A DNA stretch of 64,000 nucleotides from contig NZ_CP021425.1 of assembly GCF_002162375.1 (NCBI RefSeq), positions 2,167,501 through 2,231,500 of the forward strand, read 5' to 3'. The stretch comes from Oleiphilus messinensis. Its GTDB lineage: Bacteria > Pseudomonadota > Gammaproteobacteria > Pseudomonadales > Oleiphilaceae. A model generated the notes under the pieces. That model did not search any database and was not told the DNA's origin. It saw nothing but the letters and a program-made list of their open reading frames with translations. Numbering within the stretch: the first letter of the stretch is position 1; the number at the start of each line of letters is the position of its first letter. Positions 8,846 through 17,644 of the stretch are shown here, in pieces. A program made the position numbers and the translations under genes.

Positions 8846-10354
8846 ATGTCAACGTTAAAAGTGAATGTCACGGCTAATTATATTGGTCAGATATGGACTT
8901 CTGTCGTGATGATAGCTTTTGTACCTTTGTACATGGAGATACTCGGTAGCGAAGCTTTTGGGTTAGTTGGCATAATGCTTAGCTTACAAGCAATTTCTCA
9001 GTTGTTTGATTTTGGTCTGGGAGGTGCTGTCAATCGAGAAATATCCATTCGAGTAAATCGGAAGGCGTCTTGCCAGTCAATTAGCACCTTAGTGAGAACT
9101 ATTGAATGGGTTGTTTGGCCCATGTCAATAATTATCGGTACCCTAATTTTCATGTGCAGTGGTTGGCTTGCTGAAGTATGGCTTCATGGAAAATCCTTCT
9201 CTGATAGTGAAATAGGAAATGCACTAACAATCATTGGGATTGTCGTTGCTTGTTTTTGGCCAAGTAATTTTTATTCTAATTGCCTGTCTGGGCTTGAACT
9301 ACAACCTTTACTAAACCTAATTATTGCCGTTAGTACTACAGTTAGATGTGTGGGTGTTCTGCCCTGTCTTTACTCGATCGAGCCGTCAATTACTGTTTTT
9401 TTATGGTGGAATGCCATTATAGGTATAGTTCAGACGTTAGTTTTAATGTGTGCCGTCTGGTGGAAGTTGCCAAAGATTGCAAGTGGTAGATCTTTTCAGT
9501 TTGATGAGATAAAACTAATTTCGAACTTTGCAGCAGGGGTGTTCCTTATTACTCTGTTAGCGTTGATGTTAACCCAGATTGACCGACTTATGTTGGCTGG
9601 GCTAACTTCATTAAGCGATCTGGGTCATTATACTATTGCAGTAAGTGTCTCGGCAGGAGTTGGGCGATTAATTTTGCCTATATTTAATGCACTCTATCCC
9701 AGGTTTAGTCGTCTAGTATCTTTACGTGACGGGGCCTCAATGCTTATTCTTTATAGGCAAGGTTGTCAGTTGGCTTCAGTGATTTTGTCGGTTATAGCCT
9801 CTGTACTCATTGTATTTTCTGAACAAATAATACTTCTGTGGACCGGTGATGCTCACTTATCTAATCAGGTAAAGGATATTGTCGCAATAATGGTTGCAGG
9901 GGTTGCGATAAACGGTCTGTTAAACATACCCTACGCTTATCAATTGGCTAATGGGTGGACTAATTTAAGTGTCCTCGCGAATGGTTTAAGTCTATTGTTT
10001 GCTGTGCCCTTTTGTTTTTGGGCGATATCTAATTATGGGATGTTGGGGGCTGCAAGTTTATCAGTTGTGTTAAATTTGGCTAATGTGTTTATTACATTGC
10101 CAATAATGCATTCGAGATTGATGCCTGGGAAATGGGGGCAGTGGTTCTTCAAAGACTCTTTGCCTGCTATTTTGGTTGCATTTTGTTCTTCAATCATTTG
10201 CCTAAATATAATACCTGAGATTACACGAGATCTAATTGGGTTCGTTTCGCTAGTTGTAACGTGTATTGTTGTTGGCATTTTAACAGGGCTCTCATCTTCA
10301 GTTGTTCGTCTATGGGTCGTGTCCTTTTTCTTAAATAGAAAGACTCTTGGTTAG
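8846..10354 (+). CDS. wzx: O-unit flippase, Wzx/polysaccharide transporter family
   Basis: Integral membrane protein of 502 residues with about 12-14 hydrophobic segments spread over the whole length, the hallmark of Wzx/MATE-like flippases that move undecaprenyl-linked oligosaccharides to the periplasmic face. The N-terminus has NYIGQIWTSVVMIAFVPLYMEI and then FDFGLGGAVNREIS, a typical Wzx segment. It starts 9 bp after the CmcI-like gene. Its TAG stop lies in the target duplication of the IS4 element that follows, so the coding sequence is intact. Wzx proteins are poorly conserved, so assignment rests on topology and context. Confidence 0.85.
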   Translation: MSTLKVNVTANYIGQIWTSVVMIAFVPLYMEILGSEAFGLVGIMLSLQAISQLFDFGLGGAVNREISIRVNRKASCQSISTLVRTIEWVVWPMSIIIGTLIFMCSGWLAEVWLHGKSFSDSEIGNALTIIGIVVACFWPSNFYSNCLSGLELQPLLNLIIAVSTTVRCVGVLPCLYSIEPSITVFLWWNAIIGIVQTLVLMCAVWWKLPKIASGRSFQFDEIKLISNFAAGVFLITLLALMLTQIDRLMLAGLTSLSDLGHYTIAVSVSAGVGRLILPIFNALYPRFSRLVSLRDGASMLILYRQGCQLASVILSVIASVLIVFSEQIILLWTGDAHLSNQVKDIVAIMVAGVAINGLLNIPYAYQLANGWTNLSVLANGLSLLFAVPFCFWAISNYGMLGAASLSVVLNLANVFITLPIMHSRLMPGKWGQWFFKDSLPAILVAFCSSIICLNIIPEITRDLIGFVSLVVTCIVVGILTGLSSSVVRLWVVSFFLNRKTLG

Positions 10355-10362
10355 TCTGTACT
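10353..10362. repeat. IS target-site duplication, left copy
   Basis: The 10 bases AGTCTGTACT immediately left of the IS terminal repeat are repeated exactly at 11791-11800 immediately right of the other end. A 10-bp duplication is within the range for IS4-family elements. It includes the last two bases of the wzx stop codon. Confidence 0.95.
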
Positions 10363-11790
10363 CATAGGTAGAACATTAAGCAAAAAAGCAGGGTAACTTG
10401 ATGATATTAATATGGATTCATCCTGCAATAAGGTAGATTGTTAGTCGTCAAACACACTACCGACCCTAAAGCAGAATGAATCAGCGTAAATTTACCACAT
10501 TTCTTGAAAAACTCACCCATTCCCTCAACCCAGAAAAAATTACTGAAATCGCTAAACAAGAAGATTTCTGTGTGCGGCAGAGACGAATTACGCCTTTTAA
10601 TCTAGTCACATGCCTGGTTGCAGTGATGGCCTCGAGCACCATAGAAAGTGTGGCAGACATTCAGCGGCGGTACTGCGAGTGGTCGGAGAGCAATATCTCT
10701 TATCGGGCCTTTCACAATCAATTTTCGAAGCCCGAGTTTCCTGAGTTTATGCGCGAAGTACTGTCATCACTCCTCACAGATTGGTTGCAACCCTCTCTGG
10801 CTTTTCCAGAAGGCCACTCTTTTCATCAGTTCAAACAGATTCTGATTCAGGATGGCAGCTCGTTTGCTGTGAAGGACTCGTTGAAGAAATCGTTTCCTGG
10901 TCGTTTCAAAACCATCAGCCCTGCCGCTGTTGAACTTCAAGTGACCATGGATCTTCTAGCAGATCAGCCCTGTTCTATCTCGTTGACCCCCGATACCGCC
11001 AGCGAGCGGGACTACCTCCCTGAGCCCCAAACGCTATCCGGGTGTTTGTTGCTGCTTGACCGGGGGTACTTCGATCTGGAGTGGTTTCAGAACTTGCAGG
11101 ATACTGGAGGGTTTTATATCGCGCGGTGTAAGAACAACATTAATCCAGTCGTCGAGGCTGCTTATCGAGAAGATGGAAAAATGCTGAAGCACGTGAAGGG
11201 AAAGCCGCTGAAAACAGTGCAAGGCAAGCTGTTCAAGCGACAACGTACGGAATTAATTGTTTCCTGGAAAAAAGGAAAGCACACAATCACCGCAAGATTG
11301 GTTGCTTGTTGGATCAAGCGGGAAAAGAAATTCTCCTGGCTGATAACCAACCTTCCTCAAGAGCAGTTTTCTCTGGACGAGGTGAGTGAGGCTTACCGGC
11401 TTCGCTGGCAAATCGAGTTGTTATTCAAAGAGTGGAAATCCTATGCCAATCTACGGTGCTTTGATACCGGCAAGGAATCAATAGCAACCGGGCTAATCTG
11501 GGCGGCGATTACGGCGGCACTCATGAAGCGTTTTATTTGCCACAGCGCACAACGCATACTCGGCAAAGTGCTATCCACTCGAAAAGCTGCGATGTGCTGC
11601 ACAGTGACTTTTTGCGATACGATGCTCGGCATCATGCGCGTTGACCGAAAAGCAACTAAGCTCAATGCGCGCAAATTGATTAACTTTCTTGGGCGTTATG
11701 CTGGACGTGCTCACCCCAAAAGAGACTGTGATTCGGGTAAATTCAGTTTGGGTCTACAGCTCTGTTAGGTGGCTTAATGTTCTACCTATG
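10363..11790 (+). mobile_element. IS4-family insertion sequence, complete, 1428 bp
   Basis: The element is bounded by perfect 19-bp inverted repeats, CATAGGTAGAACATTAAGC at 10363-10381 and its complement at 11772-11790, and carries one intact transposase gene. Direct 10-bp duplications flank it (10353-10362 and 11791-11800). Exact ends, intact DDE residues and perfect duplications suggest a recent insertion that could still be mobile. It separates wzx from a convergent GT2 gene without truncating either. Base composition of its gene is more GC-rich than the surrounding cluster, in keeping with a foreign origin. Confidence 0.96.
10476..11768 (+). CDS. IS4-family DDE transposase
   Basis: Transposase of 430 residues. 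The catalytic triad can be placed: Asp126 in IQDGSSFAVKD, Asp195 in LLDRGYFD, and Glu314 in the segment EAYRLRWQIELLFKEWK. The last segment shows the IS4 signature Y-x2-R-x3-E-x6-K (Tyr307, Arg310, Glu314, Lys321). The reading frame is uninterrupted and fills nearly the whole element, ending 3 bp before the right inverted repeat. It is therefore predicted to be functional. Family assignment is firm; the particular named IS cannot be given without a database. Confidence 0.95.
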   Translation: MNQRKFTTFLEKLTHSLNPEKITEIAKQEDFCVRQRRITPFNLVTCLVAVMASSTIESVADIQRRYCEWSESNISYRAFHNQFSKPEFPEFMREVLSSLLTDWLQPSLAFPEGHSFHQFKQILIQDGSSFAVKDSLKKSFPGRFKTISPAAVELQVTMDLLADQPCSISLTPDTASERDYLPEPQTLSGCLLLLDRGYFDLEWFQNLQDTGGFYIARCKNNINPVVEAAYREDGKMLKHVKGKPLKTVQGKLFKRQRTELIVSWKKGKHTITARLVACWIKREKKFSWLITNLPQEQFSLDEVSEAYRLRWQIELLFKEWKSYANLRCFDTGKESIATGLIWAAITAALMKRFICHSAQRILGKVLSTRKAAMCCTVTFCDTMLGIMRVDRKATKLNARKLINFLGRYAGRAHPKRDCDSGKFSLGLQLC

Positions 11791-12844
11791 AGTCTGTACT
11801 AGGTCGAACCAAATGTTCAAATTTTCTCTGGATGCTTTCTTTATCTGATATTATTTTTCTTTCTCCAGCTTGGTACGCTCTGGTATATAAATTCTGAGCG
11901 ATTCTGTTTTGGCTACAGAGTCGTGCTATCACTTTTAATAAGACGCTCAGGGTTAATGTTCCGTACTCTTCACGCAATACGTTGGCTGCGTCTTTTGCGA
12001 AATCATTTCTTTTTTTTGCGATAGCATTTGCTCCTCGCCGAAACAACATTCTTTTTGCGTCATCGTGTAGGGTTTTCAGAATCTCCGCTCTTATCTCTGG
12101 AGAGTAATCCTTGGTAATGTGTTCGATATTTTTAAACATTTTTTTCCAGCCAGGCCAAAAAGATGAAAGAGGTTCAGTGCAGCTAAATGAATTTGGGTTG
12201 ATTGTAAAGACTGCTGATGGGTGTTTCTCGACAATATATGAATGTTTTGCTGCGGCTTTGAGAACAAAGTCAAGATCTGAGGGGCCCAATGTCTCTTTGT
12301 CTGGGAGTCCGATACTGTCGAGTACTTCTTTCCTGAAAACAATACCTGTCCAGGTTGGAGACATGCCTTGCATTATGTGGAAAATACCGTGAGGAGGAGA
12401 GAACACTCCTTCATCTGGCCATCTATCTACTCTTGCATCCCAAATTAGTCCTTGTTCATCTACGTTGAGCGTAGTACCCGCCCAAAAGATAGCATTCGGG
12501 TGCATCTCTAGAGCGTTGATGGCCCTGCGGTAGAAATCTGGCAGAAGGTAGTCGTCATCAGAGAGTAGTGAAAAATAAGGGGTCGTAACACTTTTCAGCC
12601 CATATTCAAAATTCAACGCAGCACCGATATTTCTGTCATGAATATGGTAATTTATTGACGGCGAGTGTTCGCAAAGTGCGTTTACTACGTCTTTCGTTTC
12701 GTCCCCGGAGTGATTGTCATAAACACTAACGATTAAACCATCTATGTTTTGACCTAGAGCGCTCAGAATCGACCTTTTCAATGTTTGAGGGCGTCTGTAT
12801 GTTGGAATTACAGTTGTAATAATCTTGGGAGTAGTTGATTTCAA
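11786..12844 (-). CDS. Glycosyltransferase family 2
   Basis: Inverting GT-A glycosyltransferase, 352 residues. The N-terminal donor-binding region (TTVIPTYRRPQTLKRSILSA) and the acidic metal/donor motif SLLSDDDYLLPDF are clear. No ATG is in frame; TTG at 12842-12844 is the only sensible start, preceded by an open but start-less stretch. It runs opposite to the rest of the cluster. Its present stop codon lies inside the right terminal repeat of the IS: before insertion the gene would have ended TAA one codon earlier, so the IS only added one Ser. Acceptor and donor unknown. Confidence 0.88.
   Translation of the reverse strand: MKSTTPKIITTVIPTYRRPQTLKRSILSALGQNIDGLIVSVYDNHSGDETKDVVNALCEHSPSINYHIHDRNIGAALNFEYGLKSVTTPYFSLLSDDDYLLPDFYRRAINALEMHPNAIFWAGTTLNVDEQGLIWDARVDRWPDEGVFSPPHGIFHIMQGMSPTWTGIVFRKEVLDSIGLPDKETLGPSDLDFVLKAAAKHSYIVEKHPSAVFTINPNSFSCTEPLSSFWPGWKKMFKNIEHITKDYSPEIRAEILKTLHDDAKRMLFRRGANAIAKKRNDFAKDAANVLREEYGTLTLSVLLKVIARLCSQNRIAQNLYTRAYQAGERKIISDKESIQRKFEHLVRPSTDS
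11791..11800. repeat. IS target-site duplication, right copy
   Basis: Second copy of AGTCTGTACT, directly after the right terminal repeat. It lies within the 3' end of the GT2 gene and supplies codons for its penultimate residues. Confidence 0.95.
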
Positions 12845-13238
12845 CTTATAAAGCCTCTTAGGTAACTTTCTTCTACCATATCTTATTGGACGACAGTGTT
12901 TGAATCCACCTAAGGAGAGTAGGCCCTTGAGTTTTCATTCATCTGTTGCCCATCGGATCATCTCTTTACAGCGTTAGAATTTATTTGGAGGATCAGAAAA
13001 AACAGACTGAGTCACCGATAGTCAGTTCCAATTATCTTGTTCTAGATGCAGTTAGTTTGCCTTTAACTCTGGCGTAAACGTAATATTCTGCTAATTTTAG
13101 GGGGGGGCGGAACGACAGTTTTTTTCGACTCTAAACTGTCTTCGTGTTTTATGATCAATTTGTTATTTTCCAGTTATTGCCCTTGCTAAAAAGTGGAGAA
13201 TTGACCAGGGAAATTTTCCAATCAAGGAGTTCTACCTC
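12845..13238. other. Intergenic region between divergent GT2 and pentose-operon genes
   Basis: About 390 bp without a convincing gene. It should hold promoters for both the leftward GT2 gene and the rightward operon at 13239. A run of eight G residues is at 13100-13107, about 130 bp before the operon start. A good ribosome-binding site (AAGGAG near 13224) precedes the TTG start at 13239. No clear sigma70 promoter pair could be assigned by eye, and no terminator hairpin was seen. Confidence 0.5.
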
Positions 13239-14870
13239 TTGCAGTCAAACATAGTACCCTTTCATCAAAAATACGCATCTATTTTAATCATGTTCTTACT
13301 GTCAGTTTTAGCCTGTATATTGGTATTAAAGCTGACACCTTTTGGTATCGCAATTAGTCCTGACTCTGTCTCTTACCTGGATGCTGCGCGTAATATTCAC
13401 TTGGGGCATGGGATTGTGAGTACAGGTTTTCTCATCGGTGGGCAAACATTTGAGCCTTTCACGGTTTGGCCTCCATTGTATCCTATACTTCTAGCAGTGT
13501 TTCCTGGGATTGAAAATAACCCGTCCTTTGCCGCAGTTCAAGCTATGATGCTAACGTTGGCTTTGAGCGGGATATTCATGTTTTTATTGCTTCGTGCGCG
13601 AATAGGTCGTGTTTTAGCTGCTCTGGCGGTGATCACTTTTTATGTATCTTCTGCCAATCTAATTATTTCTACTTATGCATGGAGCGAGTCCCTCTTTGTT
13701 TGTTTGTTGCTGGGGGCGATCTATTTTGGATCACAGGCTGTTCGCTTGGCTGAGCAGCCGTCCAGATTAAAATTACTTGGTGTGTTATTGCTGCTGGCAA
13801 TGTTTTTAGCGGGACTGTTTTACACCCGATATATTGGCATCGTGTTTGGCTTCTTGATTCCGCTTACATGGTTGCTTTCTGCAAATCGAAAGAACACTTT
13901 CCACATTTATCTAGTTTCGGGGATCTTCTACAGTGCTTTGGTTGTTGCGTGGTTGATTCGTAACCATTTACTGGGGGATATTACAGGGGGAGATGTTGGT
14001 CACAAGGCGAGACAATCATCCGACCTATCTCTTTTTGATAACTTTGACGCAGTGTTTGATTCACTATTATTGCTATTCCCAAATCAAAGTTGGGGAGTAC
14101 TCGCAGCTTTATTCATTTCGGTTTTAAGTGTAATTGTGATTCGACGTGGACTAAATGCAGGTGAAAAGCAAATTATCCGGATTGAAGACAAAAACCTGAC
14201 TTACCTTCAGTATGCACTGGGAGCGGCATTTCTGGTCTATTTAATTGCACTGATCGTATTGCGCTCGGTGACAAACTTCGAGGCGATTCGTATCAGATAC
14301 ATTGCTTTGGTGTCACCTTGCTTAATCGCGGTATTGTATATCGTTATATACAGACTAATTGTACGAATAGATACAACACGTTACGCCCAGTTGCTGCTTG
14401 TACCTGTTATCGCAACTTTAGTCTTGGTTTGGATTCAAGGGGGTCTGGTGTTTAAGCATGGCTCTCAAAATTGGCAAGAAGCTGGAACTCCGAATTACCC
14501 GTTAACAAGAAATTCTCCAGCTATGTACAGCCATCTCGCATCCCCCTTGTATGTGCGTTATTTCAAGCACATTATAACGACGTTAGAATTGCGCGCCGAT
14601 GATACGGTGGTGCTTCAAAACCCCAAATTATTCCATTTTCTGACGGGGGTTGATGCCAAGAAAATACCGTCGAAGCTAAATCGCGAGGCCGTGAATAAAA
14701 TTAACGCTGATCTAAATGGTGGGTATTTAATTTTTGAGGGTGAGAATGCCGTTAAGTCGGCGATGAGTGCCTTAGACTTGTCGCCCGATTTTGTGCACCA
14801 AAACAAGCTGTACTCTGCGAATGCGCTCGCTCTCGATATTCCGATAGATATTACAAACGTCTCGAAGTAA
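13239..14870 (+). CDS. GT-C type polytopic membrane glycosyltransferase (candidate pentofuranosyl transferase)
   Basis: Large membrane protein (543 residues) with about ten or more hydrophobic segments and a C-terminal soluble part (about 460-543). After the first membrane segment comes AISPDSVSYLDAARN, placing an acidic Asp42 in the first extracytoplasmic loop as in GT-C enzymes using polyprenyl-phosphate sugars (GT39, ArnT, TfpW-like). Start is TTG with AAGGAG 9 bp upstream. It is first gene of an operon encoding synthesis and flipping of a polyprenyl-phospho-pentose, so it is the natural candidate to transfer that sugar in the periplasm, possibly to the pilin encoded nearby. A role as an O-antigen Wzy polymerase cannot be excluded. 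Confidence 0.7.
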   Translation: MQSNIVPFHQKYASILIMFLLSVLACILVLKLTPFGIAISPDSVSYLDAARNIHLGHGIVSTGFLIGGQTFEPFTVWPPLYPILLAVFPGIENNPSFAAVQAMMLTLALSGIFMFLLLRARIGRVLAALAVITFYVSSANLIISTYAWSESLFVCLLLGAIYFGSQAVRLAEQPSRLKLLGVLLLLAMFLAGLFYTRYIGIVFGFLIPLTWLLSANRKNTFHIYLVSGIFYSALVVAWLIRNHLLGDITGGDVGHKARQSSDLSLFDNFDAVFDSLLLLFPNQSWGVLAALFISVLSVIVIRRGLNAGEKQIIRIEDKNLTYLQYALGAAFLVYLIALIVLRSVTNFEAIRIRYIALVSPCLIAVLYIVIYRLIVRIDTTRYAQLLLVPVIATLVLVWIQGGLVFKHGSQNWQEAGTPNYPLTRNSPAMYSHLASPLYVRYFKHIITTLELRADDTVVLQNPKLFHFLTGVDAKKIPSKLNREAVNKINADLNGGYLIFEGENAVKSAMSALDLSPDFVHQNKLYSANALALDIPIDITNVSK

Positions 14871-14875
14871 TCTGT

Positions 14876-16309
14876 GTGAGTACAATAAGAGAAAATTTAC
14901 CATTAGTTGTTGACCTGGATGGTACATTAGCCAAGACAGATTTATTGGTCGAGTCGTGTTTTCAACTGTTGCGAGCCCAACCCCTGGTTTTGTTTATTCT
15001 GCCTGTCATACTTTTCATGCGTGGCAAGGCTGCGCTTAAGGCATATATTGCTGAAAGAGTGACCTTGGATCCAGCCCTCATCCCTTATAACGAGGAGTTA
15101 GTTGCGTTTTTGCGCGAAGAAAAGGCTAAAGGCCGTTTCATTGTGCTTGCAACTGCTTCGAATTTTAAATTAGCCAGCTCGATAGCAGACTATTTCGATT
15201 TATTTGATGAAGTTTATGCTTCTACTGCCTCGGTTAATCTTTCTGGAGAGCAAAAACAAAGGAAACTGGTCGCTGTGTTCGGTGAAAATGCTTTCGCTTA
15301 TGCCGGAAATGCTCATGCAGACAAGAAGGTCTGGCATTCGGCGAGCGAAGTCATTGTTGTTAATCCCGAAGTTGGTTTGATTCAGAGCTTACGTAAAAGT
15401 TATCGGATAGACCGATTGTTTGTCCAAGGGGTTGTTAAACAGCTAGAAATCTTGAAAGCATTGCGATGTCATCAGTGGGTTAAAAATTTATTAATTTTTA
15501 TACCTTTATTCCTTTCCCATGAGTACCACGAGGCACTTAATTGGTTCAATGCAGTTCTCGCGTTTTTCACATTTTGCCTCTGCGCATCATCCGTATATCT
15601 TCTGAATGACTTAATTGACCTACCCGATGATCGAGTTCATCCAGACAAGTGTAAAAGACCCTTTGCATCGGGTTCGCTGTCTCCCGTATTAGGTGTTTTT
15701 TTGATACCAGTCCTTTTGCTATCTGCAGTTTTGATGGCAAGTTTGTTGTCAATGCAATTACTTGTGGTATTGCTGGGCTATTATGCGCTTACGGTAACTT
15801 ACTCGTTTTTGCTCAAACGAAAAATGATTGCCGATGTTATCGCGCTAGCGCTCCTTTATACTTGCCGAATTGTCGCTGGGACTGTCGTCCTCAATGTGCC
15901 ACACTCATTTTGGTTATTGGCATATTCGATGTTTATATTCCTTAGTTTAGCAATCATCAAGCGTTACGTTGAACTGAGAAAAAGCATGCAAAATACCGGT
16001 GGTAAAATTTCAGGAAGAGATTATCAGGTTTCAGATTTTGAACTATTGGCGTCTTTAGGCGGTAGCAGCGGTTATATTTCTGTGCTTGTAATCGCATTGT
16101 ATCTTAATAGTCAGGAAGTTACCCGGCTTTACCAGAATCCACAATTATTATGGCTGATATGCCCGATATTGCTTTATTGGGTTAGTCGCACATGGCTAAA
16201 GGCGCACCGGGGTTTAGTGGCTTCGGATCCAATAATTTGGGCGCTGAAGGATAGAGTGAGTTATGTCGCTGGAGGTTTACTTTTAGTTATTGTTTTTTGG
16301 GCTAAGTGA
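14876..16309 (+). CDS. HAD-UbiA fusion: decaprenyl-phosphate phosphoribosyltransferase-like enzyme with phosphatase domain
   Basis: Two fused domains. Residues about 8-180 are a HAD hydrolase: motif VVDLDGT (Asp13, Asp15), ATASN near 93-96 and GNAHADKK near 144-151. Residues about 190-477 are a UbiA prenyltransferase with LRCHQWVKNLL, the form seen in Rv3806c-type 5-phosphoribosyl transferases, and the metal motif NDLIDLPDD (Asp245, Asp248, Asp252) followed by CKRPFASG. Predicted: transfer of phosphoribose from PRPP to polyprenyl phosphate, then 5-phosphate removal by the HAD domain. Starts GTG 5 bp after the GT-C gene. The fusion mirrors the separate mycobacterial enzymes Rv3806c and Rv3807c functionally; HAD role is inference. 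Confidence 0.85.
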   Translation: MSTIRENLPLVVDLDGTLAKTDLLVESCFQLLRAQPLVLFILPVILFMRGKAALKAYIAERVTLDPALIPYNEELVAFLREEKAKGRFIVLATASNFKLASSIADYFDLFDEVYASTASVNLSGEQKQRKLVAVFGENAFAYAGNAHADKKVWHSASEVIVVNPEVGLIQSLRKSYRIDRLFVQGVVKQLEILKALRCHQWVKNLLIFIPLFLSHEYHEALNWFNAVLAFFTFCLCASSVYLLNDLIDLPDDRVHPDKCKRPFASGSLSPVLGVFLIPVLLLSAVLMASLLSMQLLVVLLGYYALTVTYSFLLKRKMIADVIALALLYTCRIVAGTVVLNVPHSFWLLAYSMFIFLSLAIIKRYVELRKSMQNTGGKISGRDYQVSDFELLASLGGSSGYISVLVIALYLNSQEVTRLYQNPQLLWLICPILLYWVSRTWLKAHRGLVASDPIIWALKDRVSYVAGGLLLVIVFWAK

Positions 16310-16319
16310 GTGTGATCTA

Positions 16320-17642
16320 GTGAATCTTAGTGGTTGGGGGAGATTCCCTCGCATAGACGCAGACATGTATTCCTTTCGTTCAATGGATGAACTTGCATCC
16401 TTTGTGGTTGCATCAAAAGGCTTAATAGCTAGAGGAATGGGTCGATCCTATGGCGATTCTGCGCTCTCCAAAACTGTGGTATCGATGTGCAAATTCGATC
16501 GACTTATCGATTTTGACCCACTTCAAGGCATTCTAACCTGTGAGGCTGGGGTATCAGTTGCTGATATCGTTGATATTTTCGTCTCGCGAGGTTGGTTCTT
16601 GCCTGTAGTCCCGGGAACGAAATTTGTTTCCATAGGTGGAGCGGTCGCTTCAGATGTGCATGGTAAAAATCATCATAAAGATGGCTCGTTTGCCAATTGC
16701 ATTTCCAGTTTTAAACTATTAATGGCGAATGGTGACATTGTTCAGTGTTCTCGGCAAGAGCGTGCCCCTCTGTTTTATGCGACGATCGGTGGAATGGGTC
16801 TGACCGGAATAATTCTACAGGTGACGCTGTTTCTTAAACGAATTCCGAGTGCCCATGTTCGGCAGCGAGTATTTAGAGCTGCCAATTTGAAAGAGGCGAT
16901 GGGGATTTTCGAGGCTAATCTCAATGCCACTTACAGCGTGGCCTGGATTGATTGTTTAGCGAGAAGGGCAAATTCAGGTCGATCTTTAGTCATGTTTGGT
17001 GAACATGCTGGAGTTGAGGAATTACCTCTGGAGATGAGTAAAAAACCTTTACAACTTGTGCGCAAACGTAAAATTGATATCCCATTTGAGTTTCCTTCAG
17101 GGGCACTAAACCGGCACTCAGTTAAAGCGTTTAATTGGATTTATTATAATTTTTCTTCAAGACGGGCAGAGAGTTTGGTGGATTTGGAGACATTCTTCTT
17201 CCCCTTAGATTCACTCTTAAATTGGAACCGGATCTATGGCAAAAAGGGGTTTGTACAATACCAAGTAGCGTTCCCTTTGGCATCGAGCCGGGAAGGGCTG
17301 ACCGAAATACTTAGCATTATCTCTCAAGCAGGACTAGGCTCTTTTCTCGCTGTTTTGAAGTATCTGGGTGGTGGCCGGGGAGGGCTTTCGTTTCCAATTA
17401 ACGGTTATACGTTAGCGCTTGATTTACCTTACTTCAATACGTTACCCGGCTTGCTGGCTAAACTGGATGTTGTCACGCGTGAGTATGGGGGCCGTCTATA
17501 CTTAACGAAAGACTCCCGAATGGCACAACAGTTGTTTGACGCAACCTATGGTGAGGCAGTTAATCATTTTCGCGCGTTAAGGCGTGAGATTGATCCTCAA
17601 AGCAAAATCTCCTCCCTTCAATCTATTCGGTTAGGTCTTTAA
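16320..17642 (+). CDS. dprE1: DprE1-like FAD oxidase of polyprenyl-phospho-ribose
   Basis: FAD-dependent oxidase, VAO/PCMH fold, matching decaprenylphosphoryl-beta-D-ribose 2'-oxidase. GTG 16320 gives MNLSGWGRFPR, the usual DprE1 beginning; TTG 16290 is an alternative overlapping the previous gene. FAD-binding RGMGRSYGDSAL (about 38-49), VVPGTKFVSIGGAVASDVHG and HGKNHH (His114-His119), QYQVAFP (about 313-319), and LTKDSR (Lys397) match catalytic and flavin-binding parts of DprE1. At the place of the benzothiazinone-target cysteine (Cys387 of M. tuberculosis) this protein has Ala366 in GYTLALDLP. It oxidises C2' of the ribosyl lipid, first half of ribose-to-arabinose epimerisation. Directly followed by dprE2. 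Confidence 0.9.
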   Translation: MNLSGWGRFPRIDADMYSFRSMDELASFVVASKGLIARGMGRSYGDSALSKTVVSMCKFDRLIDFDPLQGILTCEAGVSVADIVDIFVSRGWFLPVVPGTKFVSIGGAVASDVHGKNHHKDGSFANCISSFKLLMANGDIVQCSRQERAPLFYATIGGMGLTGIILQVTLFLKRIPSAHVRQRVFRAANLKEAMGIFEANLNATYSVAWIDCLARRANSGRSLVMFGEHAGVEELPLEMSKKPLQLVRKRKIDIPFEFPSGALNRHSVKAFNWIYYNFSSRRAESLVDLETFFFPLDSLLNWNRIYGKKGFVQYQVAFPLASSREGLTEILSIISQAGLGSFLAVLKYLGGGRGGLSFPINGYTLALDLPYFNTLPGLLAKLDVVTREYGGRLYLTKDSRMAQQLFDATYGEAVNHFRALRREIDPQSKISSLQSIRLGL

Positions 17643-17644
17643 TT

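Noticed and set aside
16290-16319. Upstream TTG start of the DprE1-like gene
   Set aside because: It overlaps the UbiA gene and adds residues not found in DprE1; GTG 16320 gives the usual N-terminus.
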